Assembly: GCA_003481775.1 (NCBI GenBank)
Contig: QULU01000021.1
Span: 1-64,000 of the forward strand
Direction of reading: 5' to 3'
Length of the DNA: 64,000 nucleotides
Source: Clostridiaceae bacterium OM02-2AC
GTDB taxonomy: Bacteria > Bacillota_I > Bacilli_A > Erysipelotrichales > Erysipelotrichaceae
Shown: piece after piece, positions 43,368 through 52,851 of the stretch
Layout: each line of letters begins with the position of its first letter
Position numbering within the stretch: position 1 is the first letter of the stretch
The notes under the pieces: model-generated
What the model saw: the letters and a program-made list of their open reading frames with translations, nothing else
What the model was told of the DNA's origin: nothing
Database searches by the model: none
Position numbers and translations under genes: made by a program

Positions 43368-44702
43368 TTAAATTCTACGATAGGAGCGGGAGCGATAGAT
43401 GCGCAGGGCTGCATAGCCAAGCAGTATACCGCTGAGAATCCATACGAGAGGGAGCAGCTTCCACAGGAAAAAGGCGTGATCAAACAGATTACAGGTGAAG
43501 CCTCTTACTGCAACACTTGTCGTTTCCATAAATTTGATTGGAAATAGCTTCATCCAGGAAACATAGGAGGAAAGCTGTGCGCCTGCAAGCATCACCAGAA
43601 GACAGAGACCAAGCGATACATAGGAGGATTTCAGACAGGTGGAGACAAGTGTCCCCAGTACAGCACAGATAACAGCCCCCAGCGCAAGCGCCTCCATTGA
43701 TATGAGGAATCCCTCCTGATAGGTGAATACAGAAATCAAATGCAGACCCTCGGTCATATTTACCGCCATATCACCGAGATTTCCAGACAGCCATGCATAC
43801 AGCGTTACCGGCAGCAGTATCAACAGCAGGGCGAAGAGTGCACAGGTAATTGCAGCTGCCAGCTTGGATAAAAACAAAGAGCTGCCTCCCTTACTGCAGG
43901 AGCTGAGTACCTCCAGCATATTCTGTTTGCGTTCCTTGCTGATCATATTGCTGGAAGTCACAAGCACCCATACCATCAGCACGATACCCACGGCAGCATA
44001 GGTTTCCAGTAAGGAGAACCATTCCTTACTATCCCCGTAATGAAAGGAACCCTGTTCATTCATATAGGCCTTCAATAGCTGAAGCTCAGCCCTGCTCGCA
44101 TCGAGGGAATATACGGGAGAAGCGACCTCTTCATTATTGAAGGAGCTGTACATCGTCCCAAAGGTACCATCCTCGCTATTCCATGGCTTATCCTGAAGCA
44201 TTATTTTTCCATAATTCAGATACAGCATACTGACAACCTCGTCTGCAATATCCTCCTTATAATTGGGGAGAAATACCTCACGCATATGCAGAATCCGCTT
44301 TCCGCTCTTTGCTTCCTTTGTATCCTCCGCATAGGCATATGCCTTTTTATTGCTTTGATAATCCTCATACCAGTCCCTGCCATACAGGGCTTCCATTTTC
44401 TCCATATCGTAAATATGTGTATCTATGCGTTTCTCAGCAGCTTTATATGCGGTCTGTAAACGATCCCACCAGGCCGCATCCATCGTGCCTGTCCATGTTA
44501 ATTTTACGCGGTGTTTTTCCTCCTGAATCTCTGCGGTGCTCATACGGCTTCCGTCCGCATGCAGATAAGGATTTGATCTGTTGTCGGTATCCGCAATCAT
44601 GTTTTGAAAGATCACCATCGGCAAAATCATAAAAAGCAATAAAAGAATTAGGTGAAAGCGGGAGGTCATTATTTTTTTACATTCCAGTAGGTACAGTCTC
44701 AT
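43368..44702 (-). CDS. ABC-2 type permease
   Basis: 444 residues. A first membrane helix (about 17-33), a long outer loop (40-240) and six further hydrophobic segments, as in ABC-2 exporters. ATG overlaps the stop of the ATPase gene (ATGA). Last gene of the sigma-factor operon; AGGAGG lies inside the ATPase gene end. Confidence 0.82.
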   Translation of the reverse strand: MRLYLLECKKIMTSRFHLILLLLFMILPMVIFQNMIADTDNRSNPYLHADGSRMSTAEIQEEKHRVKLTWTGTMDAAWWDRLQTAYKAAEKRIDTHIYDMEKMEALYGRDWYEDYQSNKKAYAYAEDTKEAKSGKRILHMREVFLPNYKEDIADEVVSMLYLNYGKIMLQDKPWNSEDGTFGTMYSSFNNEEVASPVYSLDASRAELQLLKAYMNEQGSFHYGDSKEWFSLLETYAAVGIVLMVWVLVTSSNMISKERKQNMLEVLSSCSKGGSSLFLSKLAAAITCALFALLLILLPVTLYAWLSGNLGDMAVNMTEGLHLISVFTYQEGFLISMEALALGAVICAVLGTLVSTCLKSSYVSLGLCLLVMLAGAQLSSYVSWMKLFPIKFMETTSVAVRGFTCNLFDHAFFLWKLLPLVWILSGILLGYAALRIYRSRSYRRI

Positions 44703-45562
44703 ACCTCTTCCTCCTGAAAATGATACAGATACAAATCATTCAGGGTTGGCTCCACACTGCAGGCATCCCTTCCTGTATCATCCAGATAGCGGACGAGTGT
44801 TCCCTGTGCTGATGCCCGCTGATAGCAAATAATCGTATCTCTGCGCAGCTGCTCCAGCTCCTTTTGTGATACCAGACGTTCCTTCACCTTCCCATCCAGC
44901 ACCGCAAGAAGCTTTTGCGGGGTATCATGGGCAATCAAACGGCCCTTTTTCATAATCATGATCTGGTCTGCGATTGCTTCCACATCACTGACGATATGGG
45001 TAGACAGCAATATGATTTTATCCTTTGAGAGCTCACTTAAGAGCTGTGAAAACTGATTGCGTTCCTTTGGATCCAGCCCTGCCGTCGGTTCATCGAGAAT
45101 CAGTATAGCAGGATCATTCAGCAGTGCCTGTGCGATTCCGAGCCGCTGCCGCATACCGCCGGACAGTGTACGAATCTTCTTTTTCCGTTGAGCAGTTAGG
45201 TGAACTGCCGGAAGAAGCTCCTCCATACGCTGTGTCGTATAGGCCTTTGTCAGTCCCTTCACAGCCCCCATATATTGTAGAAATTCCTCAACGCGAAAGG
45301 TTGGATACATTCCCAGATGCTGCGGCATATAGCCGATATTAGCAAGATATTCCTCCCGCTTTTCCTGTATGTCGATATCCCCATATAGAATCTGTCCTTC
45401 ATCTGGAGGCAGGACATTGACCATCATGCGCAGCAGTGTTGTTTTTCCGCTGCCATTCGCCCCCAGCAAACCAGTGATCCCCGGCGTTAATACTGCATTC
45501 ATATGCTGAACTGCCGTTACGCTACCAAAGCGCTTGGACAGCTGTTCCAGTTTTACATTCAT
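44699..45562 (-). CDS. ABC transporter ATP-binding protein
   Basis: About 287 residues from ATG 45562 (MNVKLEQLSK, TGGAGA upstream). Walker A GANGSGKTT, signature LSGGMRQRLGI, Walker B AILILDEP, H-loop LLSTHIVSD. CcmA-type exporter ATPase. A 215-bp gap, too long for tight coupling, separates it from the permease gene upstream, so an internal promoter is possible. Confidence 0.93.
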   Translation of the reverse strand: MNVKLEQLSKRFGSVTAVQHMNAVLTPGITGLLGANGSGKTTLLRMMVNVLPPDEGQILYGDIDIQEKREEYLANIGYMPQHLGMYPTFRVEEFLQYMGAVKGLTKAYTTQRMEELLPAVHLTAQRKKKIRTLSGGMRQRLGIAQALLNDPAILILDEPTAGLDPKERNQFSQLLSELSKDKIILLSTHIVSDVEAIADQIMIMKKGRLIAHDTPQKLLAVLDGKVKERLVSQKELEQLRRDTIICYQRASAQGTLVRYLDDTGRDACSVEPTLNDLYLYHFQEEEV

Positions 45563-45776
45563 ATAGTTCTCCATTCTCTCGCTAACCACAAGTATACGTA
45601 TTCAAATTGTTCCTTCATTTGCATGGTTCTGTTCGCACTGTATTCCTCGTATTGTATTGCATCATCAAAATTGCTTTAAATGTTTAAAAACGTAATGTTA
45701 AATTTCATAATTGTATTCCACCAAAATGCGGAGAGAGCTTTGCTTCTGCATGTGTCCTGCAACGGATGTTCGATTT

Positions 45777-46907
45777 CTATCCATACGTTTTTCTTATCCT
45801 GTTCATAATGGACCATGACCTTATACTGCAATGCTTTGCAATACTGACAGGAATCAGTACAGCACACAGGAAAAACCAGAAGATACATATAAGAGGCAGT
45901 CGATGATATAGCGTTCCCAGCACAGCGAACCATGGCGTCATCATAAGCTGCCCGATTGCCTGAAAGGAAAGGAAATTGGATGGAAAGAAGGATGTCCATG
46001 AGGTCTGCAGTCCATTCATTGGCAGCAGCATGGGAAGCAGGAAAAAGAGCATTCCCGCTCCCAGAGAGACTGCCGGTTTTTTCACCATAACGGAGGTGAA
46101 GACAGCAAACAGGGTACACGCTGTTCCGCTGAGCAGCAGTAATCCCAGAGCCTGCAGATCAACCTGCGAAAATGTATAGATATGCAGGGTTCTCAGCATC
46201 ATGAGCGTCGTATCTCCACCGGATAAGTCAAGCATGAGCGAGGTTGATAGGGACAAGATGATATACAGCACTGCCGCAAGCAAAAGTGCCATTGAAAAGG
46301 AAACGATGAGCTTGGCACAGGCCAGCTTTCTTCTGCCCTTACGGCAGCTTTTCAAAAGCTCCAGCATATCGCAGGAAGCCTCCTGATTAAACATGTTTCC
46401 AAACAGAAACAGACAGAAGATTGCATAGACCTTGGCAGTATCCTCAAATATCTTCATGCGACTGAGCCAGCCCTCGTATGGACCATAGCGCCATTGATGT
46501 GTTTGCAAATCCTGTCGTACAAGGGCAGGAGTCTGCGGATCCGATCGTACCACGTCCCGCATTTCCAGAGTACGGTAGCCGTCCCAGTACGCCTGATCCA
46601 GCGTTTGATAGCGGATATCCGCTTTGTCGATTCCCTGCTTTACAAGCTTCTCCAGTTCCTGCTTTCGTGCAGCAACCCAGCTCTTCTGCACTGTCCCGGA
46701 CATGCTTCTGCGCAGATCATCTGCTGTCGCTTTTGCCTCTTTTTCATTTAACACGGTATCACCAAGCAGGGCATAGCGCTGTTGGGTCTGTGCATGCTGT
46801 GTGAAAGCAAGATGCAGAAGCGGAAACAGCAGCAGGACACACAGCATCGCACAATGCAATCGGGAGTGAAAAAATTTATGCAGCTCACTCTGACACAGTC
46901 TACGCAT
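45777..46907 (-). CDS. ABC-2-like permease membrane protein
   Basis: About 376 residues from ATG 46907, which overlaps the preceding gene by 8 bp and has AGGAGG nearby. One N-terminal helix, an outer loop of about 110 residues, then six hydrophobic segments with KSCRKGRRKLACAKL between them. The same motif style (LSSCSKGGSSLFLSKL) occurs in the 43368-44702 protein, so the two permeases are likely paralogous partners. Confidence 0.82.
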   Translation of the reverse strand: MRRLCQSELHKFFHSRLHCAMLCVLLLFPLLHLAFTQHAQTQQRYALLGDTVLNEKEAKATADDLRRSMSGTVQKSWVAARKQELEKLVKQGIDKADIRYQTLDQAYWDGYRTLEMRDVVRSDPQTPALVRQDLQTHQWRYGPYEGWLSRMKIFEDTAKVYAIFCLFLFGNMFNQEASCDMLELLKSCRKGRRKLACAKLIVSFSMALLLAAVLYIILSLSTSLMLDLSGGDTTLMMLRTLHIYTFSQVDLQALGLLLLSGTACTLFAVFTSVMVKKPAVSLGAGMLFFLLPMLLPMNGLQTSWTSFFPSNFLSFQAIGQLMMTPWFAVLGTLYHRLPLICIFWFFLCAVLIPVSIAKHCSIRSWSIMNRIRKTYG

Positions 46908-47634
46908 GAAAATTCCTCCTGCGGCGATCCCATAAAACATAGCCGCTGTACATCATAGCAGCAAGCAGCAGCTGTCCGCCATATTGTTCCAGCAGGCTGA
47001 TCCAATACAGCGCTCCAAACATCTCCAGCAATACAAGACCGCCTGCCGCAAAGCCGTATACGTATAAGAACATCTGCAAAACCTGATCATGGGCATATAG
47101 ATGCAGCGTAAAGGCATTCAGCAGCAAAAACGGTATACAGCCGCTATACAGCAAAGTAAGCAGATGGATATCCGTATGCATGGAGATGCTGAGCGCTATG
47201 ATTAGAATTCCCACAAAGGAGATACCGCCCAGCAGCAGCATTTTCCACATAAGCATACGCTGTGGAGAATAGGGGGAAGCCATTTCCAGCTCCTTCATGC
47301 CATAGATATCACATCGGAAAACCTCCACTGTAATAGCGACAGACAGCAGAGAGCTTCCAAGAGATAGAAAGGCAACTGAATTCACCTGATATCCACTCGG
47401 CAGACACAGCCATACACCAAGTGCTACAAGCAGGATCAGCGCTGCCTGCACGGCAATACTTTTCCACCCATGTACATACAGCAGCTCCCGCAGAATTCTC
47501 AACAGACTATCCTCATGCTTTTTCACCGGCTGCTTGTGAAGCAGTAGCTTTACTTGTGTGATAACCTCCAGTATATCGTCCTCCGGGATTTCCGGAATAT
47601 GCAGCGTTTCCAGTCGAACCTGTTCTTTTTTCAC
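46900..47634 (-). CDS. membrane protein coupled to the sigma factor, possible anti-sigma
   Basis: About 244 residues from GTG 47634 (AGGAGGGATGGTA upstream; an ATG two codons earlier sits too close to the site). A 60-residue soluble N-terminus precedes six hydrophobic segments. Its gene overlaps the sigma factor stop by one base, a position typical of anti-sigma factors. It lacks a visible zinc-binding HxxxCxxC motif. It may instead be a regulator or subunit of the ABC system. Not recognised. Confidence 0.75.
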   Translation of the reverse strand: MKKEQVRLETLHIPEIPEDDILEVITQVKLLLHKQPVKKHEDSLLRILRELLYVHGWKSIAVQAALILLVALGVWLCLPSGYQVNSVAFLSLGSSLLSVAITVEVFRCDIYGMKELEMASPYSPQRMLMWKMLLLGGISFVGILIIALSISMHTDIHLLTLLYSGCIPFLLLNAFTLHLYAHDQVLQMFLYVYGFAAGGLVLLEMFGALYWISLLEQYGGQLLLAAMMYSGYVLWDRRRRNFHA

Positions 47635-48158
47635 TACCATCCCTCCTTCTGGGCACGTTTTTTCAATATTTGAAGTGCCAGCCTGACCTGTGATTTCACA
47701 GTAGAAACATGAATACCTGTAACCTGCGATATATCCTTGTATTTCAGTCCTTCATCATATCGCAGCAGAATCACATCCTGCAAATGCGGGGGAAGCTCGC
47801 TTATCCAGGAGCGAAGAATAACAAATTCCTCCTTTTTCTGAAACAGCCGTTCCCCGTTATAGGTATCATCCCGCACCTGCTCCTCCTGCAGCTCGTCCGT
47901 GTATCGTCTGGAACGGGTATGGTCATACACCAAATGCAGAGCGATACGATATAAAAAATTCAACAGCTGTCCCGTTTCCTCATATTGATCCTGATGCTTG
48001 TAAAACCGGTAAAAGGTTTCCTGTGTCAGATCCTTGGACAAAGCCGCATCCAATGTCCGATGATACAGATAGGAATACACCTTCGGATAGGCATCCCGTA
48101 TAACCGCTTCCAGCTCTTCATCCTCAGAAGCAGAATGTTTATTTATTTTCATCTGCAT
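47634..48158 (-). CDS. ECF-subfamily RNA polymerase sigma factor
   Basis: About 174 residues from ATG 48158 (GAGGAGG six bases upstream). Region 2 contains LTQETFYRFYKH and region 4 contains ISELPPHLQDVILLRYDEGLKYKDISQVTGIHVSTVKSQVRLALQILKK, both classic. First gene of an operon with the membrane protein, two ABC-2-type permeases and an ATPase. It probably controls this operon in response to an envelope signal. Confidence 0.92.
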   Translation of the reverse strand: MQMKINKHSASEDEELEAVIRDAYPKVYSYLYHRTLDAALSKDLTQETFYRFYKHQDQYEETGQLLNFLYRIALHLVYDHTRSRRYTDELQEEQVRDDTYNGERLFQKKEEFVILRSWISELPPHLQDVILLRYDEGLKYKDISQVTGIHVSTVKSQVRLALQILKKRAQKEGW

Positions 48159-48208
48159 GACGCCCCTCCTCACTCTGTATAACGCTGCATTTCACAAAAA
48201 GACGAAAA

Positions 48209-48237
48209 AAAATATTTTTTTCACCTTACACCTGCAA
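48209..48237 (-). promoter_or_regulatory. possible promoter of the ECF sigma operon
   Basis: TTGCAG (48237-48232), 17-nt spacer, TATTTT (48214-48209) ahead of the sigma gene. The -10 is weak and this looks sigma-A-like; no ECF-type GGAAC-like element was recognised. Confidence 0.4.
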
Positions 48238-48796
48238 AGTATTCATAATGTAAAATATAACAGAATCCCTATCTGATTTATATAGGGGCTTTGAAGGTTT
48301 GTTGTACTTCCGCATATACTTCCTGTCTTCATCTTAAAGGCAGATGTACTTCTACCTTCTTCCTGCAGGTAATTAAAAAGACGCCGCTTATAGTGACGTC
48401 TTTTCTATACGTATATCGTTTGTATGATACTTCCGCTTGTCTTCGCTTCATCCACTGGTATGCTTCTAACACCTGTCCCATGGTTATAAAGTCATCCGTA
48501 TTTCTTTATATTGTAACTCCCCCGCTTCTACCTCTGCTTGTAATATAATAATGATTGCTTTCCTATATGTATTCAATGATACTATCCTCATTGTAGCTGT
48601 AGACGCAGAGTGTTGTTTGATTCTGTGATCTAGAAAAGCTTTTCGCACTCCTTCTCATCTTGTTTCAAGAAAAGCATATCGAAATACATCTTATCGCCAT
48701 TTCTTACAGTGGCTGTAGCGTTTCATACGATGATAATTGCTAAAGCTGCGGCATTGTTTATGAGCATATCATACTGAATTATCGTCATTTTGAAAT
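48238..48796. other. intergenic region
   Basis: No gene supported. Contains a two-sided hairpin AAAAGACG/CGTCTTTT (48376-48404) with T/A-tracts on both sides, which may terminate transcripts arriving from the P-loop gene side. The rest shows nothing clear. Confidence 0.4.
48376..48404. terminator. possible bidirectional terminator
   Basis: Eight-bp stem AAAAGACG/CGTCTTTT, 13-nt loop, in the gap between the P-loop gene and the sigma operon. Confidence 0.5.
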
Positions 48797-49408
48797 TCAG
48801 GCTTCTTGTAATAGCCCTTTGAGCCTCTCCATGAGGGAGGGATAATCTGCACGGTTAAAATCGGTCACATCAAGCTCTATGACTGTACCTAAGGCAAAGC
48901 TTCCATAGCCGCGATTTTTACAGCGATCCATGAATTCCTCATATCCCACCATACACGGCTGATTGTCACGTTTCAATATTGTATCCCCTTTATGATAGCT
49001 TCCTGCAATATGTCCCGGATGACGGGTTACATCCAAATCACGTGCCCGCTGGCGTTCATACAATACATCGAGATCAGCATACAGTCGTATGGTTACGATT
49101 TGATATGAATTCGCTGATGCCATTTGTTCTAAGCGGCTTCTCTGCTTCTCACTGAAGGGATAATCACTCAAAACAGACATATGCATATGCATCATATCCT
49201 CCATGTCTTCATAATACTTCGTCCATGCTTTCTGAATATTCGCTTCCTTCTCCTCCATGCTGTCAAAGCCATAACGATCCCACATTTCTTCCTTGTAGTC
49301 ATCCGGCGATAGAATATGAAACATCGGATAATGCCGCTGAATTTTATGCATGAGATAAGATTTGCCGGTACCCGGATAGCCTGCCAGCAATAGCAACGTT
49401 TTTTTCAT
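48797..49408 (-). CDS. P-loop NTPase, small-molecule kinase-like
   Basis: 203 residues. Walker A AGYPGTGKS at residues 9-17, followed by SPDDYKEEMW, resembling AAA_33/zeta-toxin-like kinases. A lid-type segment YERQRARDLDVTRHPGH lies in the middle. The substrate is unknown; no antitoxin gene is next to it. AAGGAGG precedes ATG. Transcribed after the aldolase operon's terminator, so probably separate. Confidence 0.8.
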   Translation of the reverse strand: MKKTLLLLAGYPGTGKSYLMHKIQRHYPMFHILSPDDYKEEMWDRYGFDSMEEKEANIQKAWTKYYEDMEDMMHMHMSVLSDYPFSEKQRSRLEQMASANSYQIVTIRLYADLDVLYERQRARDLDVTRHPGHIAGSYHKGDTILKRDNQPCMVGYEEFMDRCKNRGYGSFALGTVIELDVTDFNRADYPSLMERLKGLLQEA

Positions 49409-49460
49409 TTTTCAACACCTCCTTGTTACAGTGCCCTTTATTTCGGTAATCTGTTATACA

Positions 49461-49485
49461 AATGCCCACCTTACAGTGGGCATAC
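49461..49485 (-). terminator. terminator of the ascorbate-type PTS/aldolase operon
   Basis: Minus-strand RNA TGCCCAC-TGTAAG-GTGGGCA followed by TTTGTA. Good stem, short U-tract. Confidence 0.6.
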
Positions 49486-49488
49486 ATG

Positions 49489-50325
49489 CTATATTCTAAA
49501 CAGTGTGGATTTCTCTGTTATGATACGTTTGATATGATCATTTGCAGGAGTAAACAGCTTGCGCAGGGAGGTCAGCGGCGTTGCATCTGGAAAGCTTGCA
49601 TTTACCTCTTCAATATAGGATTTATTCAGCTCGGTTCCCACATTGATTTTTTTCATCCCCCTTGCACAGCGTTTCATATCCTCATCACTGACACCGGTTC
49701 CCCCATGCAGCACCAGCCCGACATCCTTTAACTGTGCCTGTAGTGTTTCCAGCAGCTCATAGTTGATCTTCGCCTTCGATTTATATTGTCCATGCGTAGT
49801 ACCGATTGCCACTGCCAACGCATCCACCTGCGTTTCCTTAACAAAGCGCAGCGCATCCTCCGGCTTTGTATAAGCTGCATCGCTCTTTTCGACAACAATG
49901 CCATCCTCAGCTCCCCCAATGCTTCCGATTTCGCCTTCCACAGACACATTATGTGCATGGGCATAGGCAACGACCTCCTGCGTGTTCTTGATATTCTCCT
50001 CCAGCGGCAGGTCACTGCCATCATACATAACGCTGGAATATCCTAAATCAATCGCTCTTTTCAGTGCAGCAATGGATTTGCAGTGATCCATATGCAGGCA
50101 TACATTGATATCCGCCTTCTCTGCCAGTGCTTTGACAGCCGCAATCAGTGCCTCAAAGCCGATATATTCCGCAGTTCCCAGGGATGTCTGAATAATAATC
50201 GGTGTTCCCAGCTCCTGTGCGGCCTGTACCATGGCCGGCAGCATCTCAAAGCAGTGAAGATTAAAGGCCCCTACAGCACCCTTTCCTTCATGCTCCTTAA
50301 ACATCTCAATCAGATTCTTATACAT
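49489..50325 (-). CDS. class II fructose-bisphosphate/ketose-bisphosphate aldolase
   Basis: 278 residues. Zinc ligands are visible as His in LHMDHCKS, GEIGSIGG, IGTTHGQY and LHGGTGV, the KbaY/GatY/FbaA pattern. Cleaves ketose 1,6-bisphosphates to dihydroxyacetone phosphate and an aldehyde. Last gene of a PTS operon, so it probably acts on the phosphosugar (or its product) imported by the adjacent transporter. AAGGAGG upstream. Confidence 0.93.
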   Translation of the reverse strand: MYKNLIEMFKEHEGKGAVGAFNLHCFEMLPAMVQAAQELGTPIIIQTSLGTAEYIGFEALIAAVKALAEKADINVCLHMDHCKSIAALKRAIDLGYSSVMYDGSDLPLEENIKNTQEVVAYAHAHNVSVEGEIGSIGGAEDGIVVEKSDAAYTKPEDALRFVKETQVDALAVAIGTTHGQYKSKAKINYELLETLQAQLKDVGLVLHGGTGVSDEDMKRCARGMKKINVGTELNKSYIEEVNASFPDATPLTSLRKLFTPANDHIKRIITEKSTLFRI

Positions 50326-50374
50326 TCTTACGTCCTCCTTATTTGCTTGTATCTGTTTCCATTTCCATTCTGTT

Positions 50375-50755
50375 TTAAAAGCTGGCTCTTGTGACTTCCT
50401 TGGAAATCGCCATCATTTCATCGATTTTCCGAAGATAATACTGGATCTGCTCATCATCCTTTGCCTTCGCGGCCTCTCTTCGTTTGGTATTATACAGATT
50501 CAGCAAGGTACGATATCCTTTGCCCAGGTCCTTCTTTTCTGAAAGACTCATTTCCAGATACTGAATAGCCTCATCCATCTGCTTAGCTTCTGCATATAAG
50601 ATCCCTATTTCATTTAATGCAGCTATGCGTTCCTCTCCGCTCTTATCCTTAAGCTCTGTGACAGCAGCCTGTGCTTTTGTCAGCAGCTCACCAACATCCT
50701 GTACCACTTCCTCCTGCACAGGAGCTTCTTTCTTTTCTTTGCGTTTAAAGAACAT
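50375..50755 (-). CDS. small helical TPR-like protein of the PTS operon
   Basis: 126 residues, no signal or membrane segment. A Lys/Glu-rich start (MFFKRKEKKEAPVQEE) precedes three helical hairpins with TPR-like spacing (ALNEIGILYAEAKQMDEAIQYLEMSL). Starts 10 nt after the IIC gene stop. Role unknown; probably a cytoplasmic partner for a PTS component or the aldolase. Confidence 0.75.
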   Translation of the reverse strand: MFFKRKEKKEAPVQEEVVQDVGELLTKAQAAVTELKDKSGEERIAALNEIGILYAEAKQMDEAIQYLEMSLSEKKDLGKGYRTLLNLYNTKRREAAKAKDDEQIQYYLRKIDEMMAISKEVTRASF

Positions 50756-50764
50756 AGCAGGCTC

Positions 50765-52048
50765 CTAGAACAAACCGAGTACTGGCTTTAACAGCCAGCC
50801 GTACAGCAGACCACAGACAATCGTATCCACATCTGTACACGTTGCATTCAGGAATCCGATATCTGCCAGCATAGGAGATAAGATTGCAGGCAGCAGCGTG
50901 ATGAACAATCCATGAATGATGCCGGAGATAATGCAGCCTCTGGTACCTCCCATCGCATTTCCAAAGATTCCCGCACAGCCACCGGCGAAGAAGTTCGTCA
51001 TCATACCCGGAAGAATCATTGGCAAGCCAAACATCGGGAAGAGGAACATTCCGATAACAGAACCGATAGTCGTACTGACAAAGCCGATAATAACTGCGTT
51101 TGGTGCATAAGGAAACAATACCGGACAATCCAGTGCAGGCTTAGCATCCGGTACCAGCTTCATAGCGATACCACGGAACGCAGGCACGATTTCTGCCAGC
51201 AGCAGACGAACACCGGCAAGCAATACATAGACACCTACAACAAATTGAACTGCCTGCAGGAAGGCATGTACCAGATAATTTGTTGCCCCTGCATACTCCG
51301 CACAGAACGCAGGTCCTGCGAAGAAGGCCGTTACCAGGAACAGCGGAATCATGACAATACCGATAGACAAATAGGTATCCTGTAAAAATTCCAGACCCTT
51401 TGGCAGCTGCAGCTCCTCTGTGGAAACTGATTTCTTACCGCCTGTCAGCTTTCCTACCCATGCAGTCAGCACATAGCCGACGGTGCAGAAATGACCTAGT
51501 GCGATATCATCATTGCCTGTGATTCTGCGCACATAGGGCTGTGCAATCGCCGGCATCGCTACTGCGAAAATACCGCCAATCAATCCACCGACGAGAATCA
51601 GTGTTACGCCGCGCAGGCCGCACCAGTAGCCGAATACTGCACAGATTGTTGACATCCAGAGCAATGCCTGTCCTGTCAGAAAGATATACTTCCATTTTGT
51701 AAAGCGTGCAATGATAATATTGAAAATAAAGATAGCCCCCAGCGTTAGTGCGATTTCACTTCCCAGTCCGAGCTCCCCCATCGCCTGTCCGTTAATCGCT
51801 TCAATCGAAGGCACAAGTCCCTGCATGCCAAAGCCTTCTGTAAAGATTGCCCCAAAATAGGTAAGCGCCTGAACGATGACACTGGAGCCGGCAGACAATA
51901 CCATGAAGCCCAGCAATGTTTTAAAGGTTCCTGAAATCACCTGTCCTGTCGGTTTTTTCTGCAGCAGAAGTCCCAGCATGGCAATCAATGCAATGGTGAT
52001 CGGTGCCTGTGTCAGAATGTTGTCAATGATAAAATTTACGATTTGCAT
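50765..52048 (-). CDS. PTS ascorbate-type (UlaA/SgaT) component IIC
   Basis: 427 residues with about 11 hydrophobic segments. Family segments include GTFKTLLGFMVLSAGSSVI and GFVSTTIGSVIGMFLFPMFG. Belongs to the ascorbate/galactitol PTS superfamily; I favour ascorbate-type but the substrate is not certain. Follows the IIB gene closely. Confidence 0.9.
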   Translation of the reverse strand: MQIVNFIIDNILTQAPITIALIAMLGLLLQKKPTGQVISGTFKTLLGFMVLSAGSSVIVQALTYFGAIFTEGFGMQGLVPSIEAINGQAMGELGLGSEIALTLGAIFIFNIIIARFTKWKYIFLTGQALLWMSTICAVFGYWCGLRGVTLILVGGLIGGIFAVAMPAIAQPYVRRITGNDDIALGHFCTVGYVLTAWVGKLTGGKKSVSTEELQLPKGLEFLQDTYLSIGIVMIPLFLVTAFFAGPAFCAEYAGATNYLVHAFLQAVQFVVGVYVLLAGVRLLLAEIVPAFRGIAMKLVPDAKPALDCPVLFPYAPNAVIIGFVSTTIGSVIGMFLFPMFGLPMILPGMMTNFFAGGCAGIFGNAMGGTRGCIISGIIHGLFITLLPAILSPMLADIGFLNATCTDVDTIVCGLLYGWLLKPVLGLF

Positions 52049-52080
52049 AGTGTTTCCCTTCCTCTCTTACGTATAAATGC

Positions 52081-52368
52081 TTACAGCTTTCCCTGTTCCT
52101 TCAGGAATGGTACGATTTTTTCTTTGATCTCGTTTTTGTCCACCAGTCGGTTTAGAAAGATGGTTGGTGTTGTCAGCTCCAGATTCGCAAACTGGCTCTC
52201 AAAGTTTCTGCCGGAAAGAATCAAATCTGCTTTCATTCCCTTCACGCTGGATAAATCGCAGTGATCCAGTGTTGCACTTACACCAAGCTCCTGAAGCACC
52301 GTTTCCACTGTCATCTGACAGGCAAAGCTGCTTCCCAGTCCATTCCCACATACCATTAAAATCTTCAT
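52081..52368 (-). CDS. PTS ascorbate-type component IIB
   Basis: 95 residues. The phosphocysteine loop MVCGNGLGSS places Cys at residue 7. The fold and length match lactose/ascorbate-type IIB proteins. Second-last transport gene before IIC. Confidence 0.92.
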   Translation of the reverse strand: MKILMVCGNGLGSSFACQMTVETVLQELGVSATLDHCDLSSVKGMKADLILSGRNFESQFANLELTTPTIFLNRLVDKNEIKEKIVPFLKEQGKL

Positions 52369-52406
52369 TGAAATCCTCCTATCTTAACGGGGTTACCGTA
52401 TTTGCC

Positions 52407-52847
52407 TTATTCTTCATCCTGTAAAAGGACATTCAGCTCTTCAATCGTATTCAGCTTCGCAATTTTTTCCACATAGCCCTTTTCCACAAAGGTCACAATC
52501 ATTTTCAATATATCCAGATGCGTCTGTGAGTCGATGGCGGAGAAACAAATCATAACCTCGACCGGATCATCCTTGGGATCGAAGTAAACCGGCTCCTTCA
52601 GGGTGATCAGAGAAAATCCGATACCCAGAGAACCATCCTCCGCTCTTGTGTGCGGGATGGCGAATCCCTTAGAGATGACAACGTATGGTCCGTATTTTTT
52701 GATGGAATTTACTATGCCTTCCACATAGCTTTCCTTAGCCGTTCCGTTTTCCACCAGAATCCTGCCACCGATGCGAACAGCCTCCTCCCAGTCCCTCGCA
52801 CGCACATGCAGCCTTACATTTTTCTCACTTAATTCAATTCCTTTCAT
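52407..52847 (-). CDS. PTS component IIA, fructose/ascorbate type
   Basis: About 147 residues from ATG 52847 (AATGAGG upstream), directly after the BglG-type regulator's stop. The phosphorylation His is in AIPHTRAEDG. Upstream in-frame starts overlap the regulator gene and are disfavoured. Passes phosphate from HPr to the IIB protein. Confidence 0.92.
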   Translation of the reverse strand: MKGIELSEKNVRLHVRARDWEEAVRIGGRILVENGTAKESYVEGIVNSIKKYGPYVVISKGFAIPHTRAEDGSLGIGFSLITLKEPVYFDPKDDPVEVMICFSAIDSQTHLDILKMIVTFVEKGYVEKIAKLNTIEELNVLLQDEE

Positions 52848-52851
52848 AACC

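Noticed and set aside
48797..49408. Zeta-type toxin of a toxin-antitoxin pair
   Set aside because: The Walker A and lid are generic for P-loop kinases and no antitoxin gene is adjacent.
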